The notes under the pieces are model-generated. The model had not been told where the DNA came from and ran no database searches. It saw nothing but the letters and a program-made list of their open reading frames with translations. Made by a program: the position numbers and the translations under genes. A stretch of DNA of 6,362 bases from Verrucomicrobia bacterium UBA2460 (GTDB taxonomy: Bacteria; Verrucomicrobiota; Verrucomicrobiia; Methylacidiphilales; Verrucolacustridaceae). Positions 1 through 5,813 of this stretch are shown here, in pieces. Each line of letters opens with the position of its first letter. Positions within the stretch are counted from its first letter, which is position 1. Location: positions 6,687 through 13,048 of the forward strand of contig DDPU01000074.1 in the NCBI GenBank assembly GCA_002342345.1, in the 5' to 3' direction.

Positions 1-45
1 GCCATCCACTGCATCACCCAGCAAATGCCCGCAATCCCCGCCTCA

Positions 46-69
46 ACGTAATCGGAAACATAAACGGAC
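46..69. repeat. Degenerate period-6 intergenic repeat, four units
   Basis: Four back-to-back hexamers occupy this stretch. Unit 1 (46-51) is ACGTAA, unit 2 (52-57) is TCGGAA, unit 3 (58-63) is ACATAA and unit 4 (64-69) is ACGGAC. They share a C at the second position and mostly AA at the end. The same kind of array, also with ACGTAA units, lies at 3995-4018 between two convergent genes. The period of two codons explains why short open frames through here read as alternating dipeptides, so I treat the stretch as non-coding. Its function is unknown. Confidence 0.45.
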
Positions 70-94
70 AGATTGAGTCTCCCGGCCTCAATCT
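70..94. promoter_or_regulatory. 8-bp inverted repeat just upstream of hisG
   Basis: AGATTGAG (70-77) and CTCAATCT (87-94) are perfect reverse complements separated by nine bases. The repeat ends three bases before the AGGG that probably serves as the hisG ribosome binding site. It could be an operator for a dimeric regulator or an RNA hairpin in the hisG leader. No T-run follows, so an intrinsic terminator is unlikely. No histidine-rich leader peptide was seen, so classical his attenuation is not supported. An 8-bp match could also be chance. Confidence 0.35.
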
Positions 95-96
95 CT

Positions 97-100
97 AGGG
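97..100 (+). promoter_or_regulatory. Ribosome binding site deciding the hisG start
   Basis: AGGG sits nine bases before ATG at 110 but directly against the in-frame TTG at 101. The spacing favours ATG 110 as the start and makes TTG 101 improbable. Confidence 0.55.
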
Positions 101-109
101 TTGAAAGCT

Positions 110-982
110 ATGAAACCTCTCCGCATTGGATTGCCCTCGGGTAGCCTCCAGGAAGCGACATTGGAGCTTTTCCGGCGCGCCGGATTCAGCATCGGCGCAA
201 ACTCCCGCACCTACCGGCCCTCCATTGACGACCCTTCCTTTGAGGTTCGGTTGATTCGCGCCCAGGAGATTGCCGCTTATGTCCAGGATGGGTTCCTTGA
301 CCTCGGGCTGACCGGAACGGACTGGATCCAGGAGACCCGGGCGAAGGTGCATGTCGTCTCCACCCTTCGATTCAGCAAGGCCACCGCCAAGCCGGCCCGC
401 TGGGTGATTGCGGTGCCCAACAAATCCGGGATCCGTCGCCCTGCCCAGCTCCGTGGCAAGCGGATCGCCACGGAGGCTGTTGGACTGGTGAAACAGTACT
501 TGGCCAAGAAGCGGATCAAGGCAAAGGTGGAATTTTCCTGGGGTGCCACCGAGGTGAAAGTGCCGGAATTGGCCGATGCCATTGCTGACATCACCGAGAC
601 CGGTTCCTCCTTGGTCGCCAACGGCCTGAGGATCCTCGACACGGTCCTGGAGTCCTATCCCCAGCTCATCGCCAACCGGAAGGTTTGGGCCCGTCCTGCC
701 GATCGGGGTCGCATCGAAAACCTTAACCTGCTTCTGGAGGGCGCCCTGCGGGCCCGGGATCTGGTTGGTCTTAAGATGAATGTGCCCCGGTCCAAAGTTT
801 CCCTGGTTTCTTCCGCCCTTTCCTCCCTCCGTGACCCCACCGTCTCCCCTCTTTCCCGTGACGGTTGGGTGGCGGTGGAGACAGTGATGGAGGAAAAAAC
901 CGTCCGGTCTCTTATCCCGCGGCTCAAGCAATTGGGTGCCGAGGGTATTATCGAGTATCCACTGAATAAGGTTGTCACCTAA
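110..982 (+). CDS. hisG: ATP phosphoribosyltransferase, long form (HisG)
   Basis: HisG catalyses the first committed step of histidine biosynthesis in the cytoplasm, joining ATP and PRPP to give phosphoribosyl-ATP and pyrophosphate. From ATG 110 the protein has 290 residues, the size of the long, self-sufficient form that needs no HisZ. The N-terminal catalytic part opens with RIGLPSGSL and contains [10 protein letters not shown] (about residues 64-73). The PRPP-binding region [16 protein letters not shown] lies near residues 153-168. The last 70 or so residues, from [12 protein letters not shown] through PTVSPL and GWVAVE to [12 protein letters not shown], match the ACT-like regulatory domain responsible for histidine feedback inhibition in this family. 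The reading frame extends to a TTG at 101, but the AGGG at 97-100 is correctly spaced only for ATG 110. No other his gene is in the window. The next gene starts 23 bp downstream. Confidence 0.96.
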   Translation: MKPLRIGLPSGSLQEATLELFRRAGFSIGANSRTYRPSIDDPSFEVRLIRAQEIAAYVQDGFLDLGLTGTDWIQETRAKVHVVSTLRFSKATAKPARWVIAVPNKSGIRRPAQLRGKRIATEAVGLVKQYLAKKRIKAKVEFSWGATEVKVPELADAIADITETGSSLVANGLRILDTVLESYPQLIANRKVWARPADRGRIENLNLLLEGALRARDLVGLKMNVPRSKVSLVSSALSSLRDPTVSPLSRDGWVAVETVMEEKTVRSLIPRLKQLGAEGIIEYPLNKVVT

Positions 983-997
983 AGGCTGGATGGCACG

Positions 998-2635
998 ATG
1001 CCCTTATGGGTTCCATTAAGAAAAAGCGGAAAGCCAAGATTGCCAAGCACAAGCGTCGCAAGCGCAGTCGGGCCAACCGCCATAAGAAGCGTTTGCGGTA
1101 TAAGGCTTGAGATTGGGGCGCTTGCCGCCCTTCTCATCCTTTTTCCCTTATCTTTCGTTTTGGCCGCTCCTGTTCGCGAGGACAGGGCATCGGCGGCTAT
1201 GTATTACGCCGAGGGTCGGCGGGCCCAGTATCGGGGGGATAATGAGACTGCTTTGGTTGCCTACACCCGGGCGCTCGACCTTGAGCCCTCGTCCCGTCCC
1301 TATGCCTTGGCCAAGGCCTCTTCCCTGATCGTGCTCGAACGCACGAAGGAATGCCTGGGCATTTTGACGGCGATGGTTTCCAAAAAAGAGGATGAGGCGG
1401 AAAGATCCACCCTCCTTTGTCTTGCTTATGTGGCGGAGAAAAAAATGGAACAGGCTGTCCGGGCGCAGTCCGAGGCCCTGACCGCCCTCGAATGGTGGCA
1501 ACCGGAGGATTCCACGCGGCTGATTGCGGTTGCCGAGGGGCTTCTGCGTTCCGGGCCTTTCCTTCCGGGGAAATCCGCAAGGGAGATTGCGGTTACCGTT
1601 TTGCCTGTCTTCGTCCGGGTGGCGGATCTCGATCCTGTTCTGATGGGGGTTGCCATGCGTACGGCCGAAATTGCCTTTGCCGCCGATGATCTGCCCTCCG
1701 CCGTGCGCTTTCTCGGGGAATTGGTGGAGGCAAAGCCGGAAGATATCCCGATCCGGGAGCAGTTGGCCGCACTTTATTTTTTAAGCCAACAGCCCGAAGC
1801 GGGCCGCAGGCTTCTCGATGAGGTGGAAAAAGAGAAACCGGGCAGGGCCGAACTCTACCCCGTGCTGGCAAAACTTTACGAGGAGATCAAGATTCCTGCG
1901 CGGGCGGAGGTTTATCAGACCTTGGCCTCCCATTCGCTCTCCCCGCCTGATCTTGCCGGAATTATCCGGTTGGGCTTGCTGCAACTGGAGCAAAACCAGC
2001 TCCGCCGGGCGGCTGAGACCATCCAATGGGGCCTGGGATATTATCCCGATTCCCTTCAGCTTCTCTTCATGGCTGCGATGACCCAGAAGGGCATGAACCG
2101 TTTTGCCGAGGCCTGCACATCCTTTTCCGCCGTGGAAAGATTGGGCCAGTATCAGCCCGGCTTTCTGAACTCCTCCTTTTATATGGAGTTCGCCTCAACG
2201 CTGGAACAGTCCGGCCAACCTTTGCGTTCTGAGCATGCCCTGCGTCGGGCCATTGCCCTGCAACCCGATTGCCATGAGGCCATGAACAGCCTGGGATACC
2301 TGTGGGCGGAACGTGGCAGGAACCTCCGGGAGGCCAGACGCTTGATCGACCGGGCTCTGGAGCTTGATCCTGGCAATCCCGCCTACCTGGATACACTTGC
2401 CTGGATTTTATTTAAGTCGGGAGATAGTGCATCCGCGGAACCAATTCTAGCCGAAGCTCTGGGCACGCTTCCGGACGAGCCGGTGCTTTTGGAGCACCAC
2501 GGTGACATCCTTTTGGTCTTGGGCCGAAAGCAGGAAGCGGGCCTTCAGTACCAGAAGGCGGCATCCCAGGGTGCCCCGTCATTGTTTCTTCGTGAAAAAG
2601 TGCGCAAAACCGCGAACCTGATGGGAAGTCGCTGA
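998..2635 (+). CDS. Exported TPR-repeat protein, start uncertain
   Basis: The frame encodes up to 545 residues. Residues 39-56 (IGALAALLILFPLSFVLA) form a hydrophobic stretch followed by AP, which fits a signal peptide cleaved after residue 56 or 57, or an N-terminal anchor. The remainder is helical and TPR-like. A first repeat lies near residues 66-99. The middle is diverged, and clearer repeats run from about 317 to the C-terminus, best at 425-459 (SLGYLWAERG, RALELDPGN) and 460-493. This C-terminal pattern resembles periplasmic TPR scaffolds such as Pseudomonas LbcA, but only as a general family resemblance. It is probably a protein-protein scaffold outside the cytoplasm; its partner is unknown. 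ATG 998 is the only ATG before the signal sequence, yet residues 1-37 overlap the bS22-like gene and look non-native. The real start may be ATT 1112 (AAGG six bases upstream) or TTG 1107 if one G is missing at 1115-1118. Confidence 0.8.
   Translation: MPLWVPLRKSGKPRLPSTSVASAVGPTAIRSVCGIRLEIGALAALLILFPLSFVLAAPVREDRASAAMYYAEGRRAQYRGDNETALVAYTRALDLEPSSRPYALAKASSLIVLERTKECLGILTAMVSKKEDEAERSTLLCLAYVAEKKMEQAVRAQSEALTALEWWQPEDSTRLIAVAEGLLRSGPFLPGKSAREIAVTVLPVFVRVADLDPVLMGVAMRTAEIAFAADDLPSAVRFLGELVEAKPEDIPIREQLAALYFLSQQPEAGRRLLDEVEKEKPGRAELYPVLAKLYEEIKIPARAEVYQTLASHSLSPPDLAGIIRLGLLQLEQNQLRRAAETIQWGLGYYPDSLQLLFMAAMTQKGMNRFAEACTSFSAVERLGQYQPGFLNSSFYMEFASTLEQSGQPLRSEHALRRAIALQPDCHEAMNSLGYLWAERGRNLREARRLIDRALELDPGNPAYLDTLAWILFKSGDSASAEPILAEALGTLPDEPVLLEHHGDILLVLGRKQEAGLQYQKAASQGAPSLFLREKVRKTANLMGSR
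1006..1110 (+). CDS. Small basic ribosomal protein, bS22-like (AURKAIP1/COX24 domain)
   Basis: This 34-codon gene encodes a peptide beginning MGSIKKKRKAKIAKHKRR and ending LRYKA. Nineteen of 34 residues are Lys or Arg and two are His. The MGS start followed by KKxR and a KHKRRK core resembles the very short bacterial proteins annotated as AURKAIP1/COX24 domain proteins. Actinobacterial members are the 30S protein bS22, related to mitochondrial mS38, which binds rRNA near the decoding site. Assignment to that family is recall of its pattern; a ribosomal role here is inferred. The gene starts 23 bp after the hisG stop, and its only nearby Shine-Dalgarno-like match is GGATGG at 988-993. The gene lies entirely inside the longer reading frame assigned to the next TPR gene. 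A conserved peptide here suggests that the TPR frame is not really translated over this stretch. Confidence 0.8.
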   Translation: MGSIKKKRKAKIAKHKRRKRSRANRHKKRLRYKA

Positions 2636-2637
2636 GG
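2634..2637 (+). promoter_or_regulatory. Ribosome binding site of the AGCS symporter gene
   Basis: GAGG overlaps the TGA stop of the TPR gene (2633-2635) and lies seven bases before ATG 2645. This supports that start and suggests the two genes are read from one transcript. Confidence 0.55.
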
Positions 2638-2644
2638 CACGAAC

Positions 2645-3994
2645 ATGATCGATTCCCTTCTCTCCCGTTTTGCGTCCCTGGTTTGGGGTCCTTGGTTGGT
2701 GGCACTGCTCTTTGGGACGCATCTTTTTCTTACCTGGAGAACCGGTTTTATCCAAAGGCACCTGGGTGCCGCTCTGCGTCTGTCCGTAGCCAAGGATCCC
2801 GGCGCCCCCGGAGATATCAGCCAGTTCGGGGCGCTGATGACTGCCCTGGCGGCAACCATCGGTACGGGAAATATTTACGGGGTGGCAGGAGCCGTCATGT
2901 TGGGCGGACCGGGAGCGGTTTTTTGGATGTGGTTGACCGGTGTGTTTGGAATCGCCACCAAATATTCCGAGGCCCTGCTTGCGGTAAAATACCGCGTCAC
3001 CAACAGCCGCGGGGAGATGTCCGGAGGTCCGATGTTCGTTTTGGAGCGGGCCCTGAACGCCCGCTGGGCCGGCATTCTCTTTGCCGCCTTTACCGCCCTG
3101 GCCGCCTTCGGTATCGGCAACATGGCCCAGTCCAACGCGATTGTGGAAATGGTGGTGGTGAAGAAGGCAGTGCTGGGAATTTCCCATAACGATGCATCGG
3201 TCCGCCTTTGGCTGGGTCTGGGCATGGCCGGCCTTACCGCGGCGGTCATCCTTGGCGGCATCCGGTCCATCGCCCGGTTTTGCGGATTTCTCGTTCCCTT
3301 TATGGCGGTCTTTTATGTGGCGGGTTGCCTCGTCATTCTGGTCAGTTCCGCGGATCGACTTCCTGCGACTCTTGCCCTGATCTTGTCGTCGGCCCTCAAC
3401 GGACACGCCGCGCTGGGGGGCTTTGTCGGGGCCGGAATTGCCGAAGCGATGCGTTATGGGATCGCCCGCGGTCTCTTTTCCAATGAATCCGGCCTGGGCA
3501 GCGCCCCCATCGCTGCCGCAGCCGCCCGGACCAGCGATCCGGTTCGGCAGGCGCTCGTTTCCGGTACCGGCACCTTTTGGGACACGGTGGTCGTCTGCGC
3601 GATGACCGGTCTCGTCATCGTAAGTTCGGGAGATTGGACCACGCCCGATCTCAACAAAGCCAAGCTTTGCGACCTCGCCTTCAACCATATTGGCGTCTTT
3701 GGCGATGTTATCCTGGTGGGAGGCCTTCTGACCTTCGTGTTTTCCACTATCCTGGGTTGGGGTTACTACGGGGAAAAAGCCGTGGAATATCTTTTCGGGG
3801 TGGCCTCGGTCTTTCCTTACCGTCTTCTTTGGATTGTGGCCGTCTTCATCGGCGCTATTTGGAAAAGCGACGCCGTTTGGAACTTTTGTGACATCATGAA
3901 CGGACTGATGGCCCTCCCCAATCTCGCGGCCCTGCTTCTCCTTAGCGGCGTGATTGCTGCCGAAACCCGCCGATATTTCTCTAAGCCTTCCTAA
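2645..3994 (+). CDS. Alanine/glycine:cation symporter, AGCS family
   Basis: This inner-membrane protein of 449 residues belongs to the sodium- or proton-coupled alanine/glycine symporters (AlsT/AgcS type) and probably imports small neutral amino acids. Family signatures appear in order. ALMTALAATIGTGNIYGVAG is at residues 63-82. FWMWLTGVFGIATKYSEA (93-110) is the segment leading into ALLAVKYR. GNMAQSNA is at 158-165. GLFSNESGLGSAPIAAAAA (276-294) is the strongest AGCS hallmark. GWGYYGEKAVEYLFG is at 371-385 and NGLMALPNLAALLLL at 419-433. Many long hydrophobic segments are visible, in keeping with the ten or so helices of the family, and the length is typical. The start is well supported by GAGG seven bases upstream, and the gene begins nine bases after the preceding TPR stop. 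Substrate and coupling ion cannot be read from the sequence. The downstream neighbour is convergent, 41 bp away. Confidence 0.94.
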   Translation: MIDSLLSRFASLVWGPWLVALLFGTHLFLTWRTGFIQRHLGAALRLSVAKDPGAPGDISQFGALMTALAATIGTGNIYGVAGAVMLGGPGAVFWMWLTGVFGIATKYSEALLAVKYRVTNSRGEMSGGPMFVLERALNARWAGILFAAFTALAAFGIGNMAQSNAIVEMVVVKKAVLGISHNDASVRLWLGLGMAGLTAAVILGGIRSIARFCGFLVPFMAVFYVAGCLVILVSSADRLPATLALILSSALNGHAALGGFVGAGIAEAMRYGIARGLFSNESGLGSAPIAAAAARTSDPVRQALVSGTGTFWDTVVVCAMTGLVIVSSGDWTTPDLNKAKLCDLAFNHIGVFGDVILVGGLLTFVFSTILGWGYYGEKAVEYLFGVASVFPYRLLWIVAVFIGAIWKSDAVWNFCDIMNGLMALPNLAALLLLSGVIAAETRRYFSKPS

Positions 3995-4018
3995 ACGTAA
4001 ACGTTCACGTAAACGACC
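3995..4018. repeat. Period-6 intergenic repeat between convergent genes
   Basis: Four consecutive hexamers begin directly after the symporter stop codon. Units 1 and 3 (3995-4000, 4007-4012) are both ACGTAA, unit 2 (4001-4006) is ACGTTC and unit 4 (4013-4018) is ACGACC. Seen another way, the 9-mer ACGTAAACG occurs twice with a 12-bp period (3995-4003 and 4007-4015). It fills over half of the 41-bp gap between the convergent gene ends and matches the style of the array at 46-69. No function is known to me. Confidence 0.55.
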
Positions 4019-4033
4019 GGTTTTCAGCTTTAT

Positions 4034-4047
4034 CTTCAGGCCTGAAG
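4034..4047. other. 14-bp perfect palindrome over the TPR stop codon
   Basis: CTTCAGGCCTGAAG reads the same on both strands and includes the TGA stop (4036-4038, minus strand) of the small TPR gene. It lies at the meeting point of the two convergent clusters. Possible outer pairing exists between CGACC (4014-4018) and GGTCG (4051-4055). Neither strand shows a clear T-run afterwards, so a rho-independent terminator is not established. A fully paired RNA hairpin would also need a few central bases unpaired. A bidirectional structure that stalls or protects 3' ends is possible. Confidence 0.3.
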
Positions 4048-4371
4048 CTTGGTCGGATCCCCTCCCCATCCCGCCACTTTCGCTTTTGCAGCGGCTTCCT
4101 CCGCCTCCTTGATTTTACCCGCACGCCCCAAAGCCAGGGACAGACTGCTGTAAGCCAGCTGGTCTTTTGGCCTGAGTTGCACAAGTTTCTGCAGGGCGGC
4201 AATCGCCTCTTGCGGCTTTTCCAGCTTTACCAATGCCATTCCCAGCGCCTGCCACGCATCGGCGAGATCGGGATCCAAATAGGTGGCCTCCCGGTAGTGT
4301 TCTGCCGCCTCCGCCATCTCCCCCATGGCAAGCGCGGCATGACCAGCATCCATTCTGTCCTCTGCCTTCAT
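4036..4371 (-). CDS. Small cytoplasmic TPR protein after cobA-hemD
   Basis: The gene encodes 111 residues with no signal peptide or membrane segment. Residues 1-34 (GHAALAMGEMAEAAEHYREA then YLDPD), 35-68 (AWQALGMALVKLEKPQEAI then LVQLRP) and about 70-100 (AYSSLSLALGRAGKIKEAEEAA) make up three consecutive TPR units, so almost the whole protein is repeat. Such proteins bind other proteins; no enzyme activity is expected. The frame is open up to 4509, but the upstream part is antisense-free overlap with hemD in another frame. ATG 4371 forms an ATGA overlap with the hemD stop (4368-4371), and no Shine-Dalgarno is visible before it, which points to translational coupling. Position suggests a role connected to tetrapyrrole synthesis, for example holding enzymes together, but that is only inferred from context. 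Confidence 0.85.
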   Translation of the reverse strand: MKAEDRMDAGHAALAMGEMAEAAEHYREATYLDPDLADAWQALGMALVKLEKPQEAIAALQKLVQLRPKDQLAYSSLSLALGRAGKIKEAEEAAAKAKVAGWGGDPTKLQA

Positions 4372-5813
4372 GGGGTCTTGCTGAGCATGGCCTGGAGGAT
4401 CCCCGCGGCCGAGACCTGGCTGGCCATGACCGTAACCTTCCAACCGGCCTTTCGGGCCTTTCGTGAGGTCATCGGCCCGATCGCGGCGACTTTGGGTTCC
4501 GCCGGCCAACTTGGCACCAAACGACGAAACCGCTCAGCCGCTGTCCCGCTGGCAAAAACCACCCAGTCTGCCCCTTCTTTGGCGAGGGCATCCCGCACCG
4601 GTCTATGCAGTCTTGGCGGACCCTCGTTTCGATAGGCCACCAAGGGCTTTACCCGATGCCCTTTCCCCTTTAGTGCTTCAGCAAAGCCGCCTTTCTCCTC
4701 GTTGCCGGTTATGTGAAGAATCGGATCTGCCCTTTTCCCGGGCCAGGCTCTGGCCAGGGCTTCCGACCCCGGACCAGGCCCAATGAAATCCGCCGTAAGC
4801 CCGATTCTTTTTAAAATTTCCGCTGTCGATTGGCCGACCACGGCAATCTTCTTTCCAGCCAATCTTCTGGCGTCGCCAACGATTCCCGTCAGTGCGCGGA
4901 CACCAGCGCCGCTTGTCAAAACGATCCATTGTGCCTTTTCGACCTCCTTTTCCCAATGTCCCCGAGGAGCCAGGAAACTGATCCGGGTCATGGGCAATTC
5001 CCATACCTCCGCCCCGTGTTCTTCAAACAAATTCCGCCAACCCCTCCCCAGGGATTCGCTGACGGTCAGGAGCACTCTTTGCCCCGTCAACCGACCCCGC
5101 ACCTGTCTTCCAAGGCGCTTTTTTAGGTCCACCACACCTCCGACCACCACGACGGCCGGTGGCCTTATCCTTGCTTCACGAGCCTCCTTCTCAAGATTGC
5201 GGACAGTGGAAAGGACCGACCTCTGATTTCGACAGGTTCCACGTGAGATTATCGCCGCCGGGGTCTCGGGAGAAAAACCGGACTCGACAGCCCTTTCCAG
5301 GAAATCCTTTAAACCCTCAACCGACATGTAGCCCACAAGAGTTTTCCCGCTGACCGATCCCTCTGCCCGTGCCCCGATCTTAAACACCAACTCTGCGCTC
5401 AGTCCCCGATGGGTCACCGGAATTCCTTCCGCGGCCGGGGCAGCCACTCCGGCTGTGACTCCTGGAATCACTTCAAAGGGTATTCCTGCCTTGGCCAACT
5501 GTTCGGCCTCCTCCCCGCCGCGCCCAAAAACAAATGGATCACCGCCCTTAAGCCTCACCACCCGCTTTCCCGCCCGCGCCGCGAGAATCAGGCGCCTTTC
5601 AATCACCTCTTGTGGCGTCTTCCTTCCACCCGGTTCCTTCCCAACATCAAACAATTCAGCTCCGGGTTTGGCCCAAAGAAGGATTCCGGGGTTCACCAGG
5701 CGGTCGAAAAAGACGGTATCGGCCGTTTTCAACGCCGCCCTCGCTTTCAGGGTCAGAAGACCCGGATCGCCGGGACCCGCTCCGACCAACCAGACCTTTC
5801 CGGCCTTAGCCAC
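4368..5813 (-). CDS. cobA-hemD: Uroporphyrinogen-III C-methyltransferase / uroporphyrinogen-III synthase fusion
   Basis: One 481-residue cytoplasmic protein joins two enzymes. Residues 1 to about 240 are SUMT (CobA), which methylates uroporphyrinogen III at C2 and C7 with SAM to precorrin-2 for siroheme or cobalamin. Signatures are VGAGPGDPGLLTLKA (10-24), DRLVNP (37-42), RLKGGDPFVFGRGGEE (87-102), IPGVTAGVAAPAAEGIPVTHR (about 116-136) and ISRGTCRNQ (189-197). Residues about 244-481 are HemD, which cyclises hydroxymethylbilane with inversion of ring D; motifs are IVLTSGAGVRAL (297-308), WVVFASGTAAERF (417-429) and VAAIGPMTSRKARKAGW (442-458). No Met8/CysG-N dehydrogenase-chelatase domain is present. 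The usual FxTGH after the THR motif reads FKIGAR here. The start is GTG 5813, nine bases after GGAGG (5823-5827), and overlaps the hemC end by 8 bp. Its stop overlaps the following TPR start. Confidence 0.95.
   Translation of the reverse strand: MAKAGKVWLVGAGPGDPGLLTLKARAALKTADTVFFDRLVNPGILLWAKPGAELFDVGKEPGGRKTPQEVIERRLILAARAGKRVVRLKGGDPFVFGRGGEEAEQLAKAGIPFEVIPGVTAGVAAPAAEGIPVTHRGLSAELVFKIGARAEGSVSGKTLVGYMSVEGLKDFLERAVESGFSPETPAAIISRGTCRNQRSVLSTVRNLEKEAREARIRPPAVVVVGGVVDLKKRLGRQVRGRLTGQRVLLTVSESLGRGWRNLFEEHGAEVWELPMTRISFLAPRGHWEKEVEKAQWIVLTSGAGVRALTGIVGDARRLAGKKIAVVGQSTAEILKRIGLTADFIGPGPGSEALARAWPGKRADPILHITGNEEKGGFAEALKGKGHRVKPLVAYRNEGPPRLHRPVRDALAKEGADWVVFASGTAAERFRRLVPSWPAEPKVAAIGPMTSRKARKAGWKVTVMASQVSAAGILQAMLSKTP

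Noticed and set aside
1..94. Minus-strand open frame through the leader as the start of a divergent gene
   Set aside because: There is no ATG, GTG or TTG until about 12-17 from the window edge and no good ribosome binding site, so it cannot be supported from the bases available.
3..98. Plus-strand open frame ending at TAG 96-98 as the tail of an upstream gene
   Set aside because: Most of it is the hexamer repeat and inverted repeat. The peptide shows repeat-derived dipeptide alternation and no recognisable family.
95..931. Minus-strand open frame of 278 codons opposite hisG
   Set aside because: It is antisense to an unmistakable hisG and shows no family motif, so it is a shadow frame.
2579..4069. 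Long minus-strand open frame of 496 codons opposite the symporter gene
   Set aside because: It lies antisense to a clear AGCS symporter, has low-complexity Gly/His/Lys-rich composition and no recognisable domain. Such shadows are common opposite GC-rich genes.
4372..4509. N-terminal extension of the small TPR protein to a start at 4509
   Set aside because: The extra 46 residues are Gly/Arg-rich, not TPR-like, and overlap the hemD coding region in another frame. The ATGA junction at 4368-4371 is a better start.
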